Shown here: one piece after another, positions 62,067-64,000 of the stretch
How positions within the stretch are numbered: the first letter of the stretch is position 1
Layout: every line of letters starts with the position of its first letter
NCBI RefSeq assembly: GCF_947492965.1
Contig: NZ_CANLOZ010000002.1
Location: 558,001-622,000, forward strand
Reading direction: 5' to 3'
DNA: 64,000 nucleotides
Source: an uncultured Aquimarina sp.
GTDB taxonomy: Bacteria; Bacteroidota; Bacteroidia; Flavobacteriales; Flavobacteriaceae
Made by a program: the position numbers and the translations under genes
The notes under the pieces: generated by a model
Database searches by the model: none
What the model saw: only the letters and a program-made list of their open reading frames with translations
What the model was told of the DNA's origin: nothing

Positions 62067-62471
62067 TTAAGGAAGTTTTTGATATTTTTGAGCGCAACCT
62101 TCTATACAGGAATAATATAGAAACAATCTTCCTTCCTTTATTTCAAAACTAATACCGATGAAATTTTCGCAATCTGCAGTAATAGTGCTTTCATCCAAAG
62201 AATAACTAACGGTATTTTCTCCGTCAGAATCGATAGCTAATGTACATATATCACCATTGGTAACGTTTAGCACTCCTTCTTCAAGAAACTCTAATTCCTG
62301 ATCACTTGAAATCGGCTGAAATGTACCACTTCCATCACCAGGATCGACTAATTGCTCTATCAATCCCCATTTTCCTAACAAATCGGGATTATCGATGTTT
62401 GCATCATCATCATTGCTACAAGCTGGCAACATTAAAAATGGGATTACTAGAAGAAAGAAACGCTTTTTCAT
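62067..62471 (-). CDS. Lipocalin-like lipoprotein
   Basis: About 134 residues from ATG 62471, which begins MKKRFFLLVIPFLMLPACS (lipobox LPAC); a start at 62513 would add 14 residues ahead of the signal. An Asp/Asn-rich linker leads to LLGKWGLIEQLVDPGDGSG, the opening strand of lipocalin-like DUF proteins, then FLEEGVLNVTNGDICTLAID and two more cysteines. Ligand unknown. Confidence 0.8.
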   Translation of the reverse strand: MKKRFFLLVIPFLMLPACSNDDDANIDNPDLLGKWGLIEQLVDPGDGSGTFQPISSDQELEFLEEGVLNVTNGDICTLAIDSDGENTVSYSLDESTITADCENFIGISFEIKEGRLFLYYSCIEGCAQKYQKLP

Positions 62472-62572
62472 GAGTTTATCTTTTATGTATTCGTTTTGTA
62501 GATACAAAAACAAACAAATGGTTGCTTCATAAATACTAGAATAATAGGTTTAGATTCTTTATTTACAGAGTA

Positions 62573-62986
62573 TCATTTTCTATCACCAACCCTGTATACA
62601 AACTTTAATCCACTCCAATCATTATCTATCGCTGCTACTTTTATATCTACCAGTCCTTGTTGTAAAACGTAGATTCTTATCATATCTCTTTTCAAATCCG
62701 TAACTATAGTAGAAGTTCCCTTTGGCCAACTTACCCAAAGCATGCCTGTCTTTTTCAATCCAACTTTATATTTTGGTATGATCCCTTCTAATTCTTTCTG
62801 AGTTTTGCAAAACACATGAATAAAGTCAAGCTCTTCCTGTACAACCTTTTTCTGGATATGAAGATTATTAGGTATATCAGAAAACAATTTCCAATAATGA
62901 TCTGGTGCGTTATACAATAATACACTTGTTCCTGCCTTAATTCCCAATTTTTTAGCCAAAGGTGTTCCTGAATACCCTACAGACAT
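62573..62986 (-). CDS. DUF3052-like protein
   Basis: About 137 residues (start at 62986; ATG 62992 is two codons earlier). The N-terminal GYSGTPLAKKLGIKAGTSVL and the middle LKKTGMLWVSWPKGTSTIVT, then DIKVAAIDNDWSGLKFVYRV at the end, are conserved in the DUF3052/YxxD-like small proteins found in many phyla. Soluble, no signal. Function unknown. Divergent to gcvT. Confidence 0.82.
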   Translation of the reverse strand: MSVGYSGTPLAKKLGIKAGTSVLLYNAPDHYWKLFSDIPNNLHIQKKVVQEELDFIHVFCKTQKELEGIIPKYKVGLKKTGMLWVSWPKGTSTIVTDLKRDMIRIYVLQQGLVDIKVAAIDNDWSGLKFVYRVGDRK

Positions 62987-63185
62987 AACCACTAATTTAT
63001 TACACGAAGTATGCTAAAGTTATAAAAAAACGAATAGAGCAAGATTACGAATTATCAAATTCTCAATAAATAGCTTTTAGATTAGTAAAAAGTTAACAAT
63101 TTATCATCTAAAAGCATTGTTTACCAACGCAAAGTTTTTTACTTTCGGCGTCAATTTGATTGCTAATTCTATTAATTTATAATTT

Positions 63186-64000
63186 ATGAAAAATACTGCG
63201 CTAACTGAAACTCACATGGCATTAGGAGCCAAAATGGTGCCATTTGCTGGTTATAATATGCCCGTATCTTATGAAGGAGTAAATGTAGAACACGAAACGG
63301 TTCGAAATGGTGTAGGTGTTTTTGATGTTTCTCATATGGGTGAGTTTCTTATTACTGGTCCAAATGCTTTGGAACTCATACAAAAAGTAACTTCTAACGA
63401 TGCTTCTAAATTAGTAGATGGAAAAGCACAATATAGTTGTTTGCCAAACGACAAAGGAGGAATCGTAGATGATTTAATCGTATATCGTTTAGAAGAAGAA
63501 AAATATTTATTAGTAGTAAATGCATCCAATATCCAAAAAGATTGGGATTGGATACAAAGTCATAACACGATGAATGCAAAAATGCGTGATTTATCAGAAG
63601 ACTATTCTTTACTTGCCATACAAGGACCAAAAGCAGCACAAGCTATGCAATCGCTTACTTCTGTAGATTTAGAAGCATTAAAGTTTTATACATTTCAGGT
63701 AGCTGATTTTGCTGGTATCGAACATGTGATTATCTCTGCAACAGGTTATACTGGAAGTGGTGGATTTGAAATCTACTGTAAAAATTCTGAAGTACAACAA
63801 ATATGGGATAAAGTATTCGAAGCAGGAGCGGATTTTGATATCAAACCAATTGGTCTGGCAGCAAGAGATACGCTACGCTTAGAAATGGGATATTGCCTAT
63901 ACGGAAATGATATTAATGATGAAACCTCTCCTATCGAAGCTGGTTTAGGATGGATTACTAAGTTCTCTAAAGACTTTATTAATTCTGAAGAACTAGCCAA
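63186..64000 (+). CDS. gcvT: Aminomethyltransferase (glycine cleavage T protein), partial
   Basis: The first 271 codons of GcvT; the gene runs off the window end. It begins [20 protein letters not shown] and carries the T-protein blocks [57 protein letters not shown] and [19 protein letters not shown], forming the folate pocket. It transfers the methylene group from the lipoyl-H protein to tetrahydrofolate. No gcvH or gcvP is visible in the window. Confidence 0.96.
   Translation, partial: MKNTALTETHMALGAKMVPFAGYNMPVSYEGVNVEHETVRNGVGVFDVSHMGEFLITGPNALELIQKVTSNDASKLVDGKAQYSCLPNDKGGIVDDLIVYRLEEEKYLLVVNASNIQKDWDWIQSHNTMNAKMRDLSEDYSLLAIQGPKAAQAMQSLTSVDLEALKFYTFQVADFAGIEHVIISATGYTGSGGFEIYCKNSEVQQIWDKVFEAGADFDIKPIGLAARDTLRLEMGYCLYGNDINDETSPIEAGLGWITKFSKDFINSEELA

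Overview
The window is AT-rich (about one third G+C by eye) and reads as a chromosomal segment from a Bacteroidota bacterium, most likely a marine Flavobacteriaceae member (an Aquimarina-like genome is plausible but not proven). Supporting signs are promoters of the TAnnTTTG type (one with an exact TTTG-N19-TATATTTG layout at 60791-60821), very many short signal-peptide lipoproteins, a type IX secretion C-terminal domain on a subtilisin, LytTR and TPR-type two-component systems, a YARHG protein, and a Bacteroidota-type TssD (Hcp). I saw no tRNA, rRNA, CRISPR array or transposase gene.

Layout. 1-2903: threonine operon (end of thrA, thrB, a Rid-like gene, thrC). 2954-4547: a degenerate M28 peptidase and a lipoprotein. 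4636-8716: a cassette of GshB-like ATP-grasp, N-formylglutamate-amidohydrolase-like protein and DUF1704/MATCAP-like metallopeptidase, followed by a DUF547 lipoprotein. 8743-20176: cold-shock gene with a long leader, retinol-saturase-like oxidoreductase, DUF5694 protein, LytS/LytTR two-component pair, YARHG protein, processive glycosyltransferase and two tandem class III nucleotide cyclases. 20177-27057: a repeat-rich stretch with small membrane proteins, an NAD(P)-binding protein, a GIY-YIG protein, a Hint-domain protein and a 1.4 kb gene-free tract with RNA-like hairpins. 27058-29291: small membrane proteins and hypotheticals.

29361-38561 is the most striking unit. A TPR sensor kinase and a NarL-type regulator are followed by two transcription units whose promoters share the same architecture: a 14-bp palindrome TGTGG(G/A)AAACCACA, exactly 22 bp, then TAnnTTTG. 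The units encode a DUF2130 coiled-coil protein, and then a small protein, a YidD-like protein, a DUF4236 protein, an excalibur-type lipoprotein, a 54-aa tail-anchored peptide, a TerB-like protein, a four-TM coiled-coil protein, a vWA-like lipoprotein, a small secreted protein and a staphylococcal-type nuclease. This looks like one regulated envelope-associated system that I cannot match to a described one. A decayed GIY-YIG-like gene lies beside it (38726-39148).

39438-57494: a predicted outer-membrane protein, an unknown protein, then about 14 kb of minus-strand genes. At the upstream end is an extended TssD (type VI secretion tube protein) followed 3 bases later by a LysM protein with a GH19/lysozyme-like domain. 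Behind them come about a dozen small exported proteins, mostly lipoproteins, two with SH3 domains, which are candidate immunity or accessory proteins. Three reading frames in this tail are damaged or lack a normal start. 57935-64000: T9SS subtilisin, a lipoprotein with a textbook promoter, small hypotheticals, a DUF3052 protein and the start of gcvT.

Two dispersed repeat families fill the intergenic spaces: short palindromic units built on CTTCGACAAGCTCAGTGTGA, and a roughly 230-250 bp element present as inverted copies at 26528-26757 and 56698-56944.
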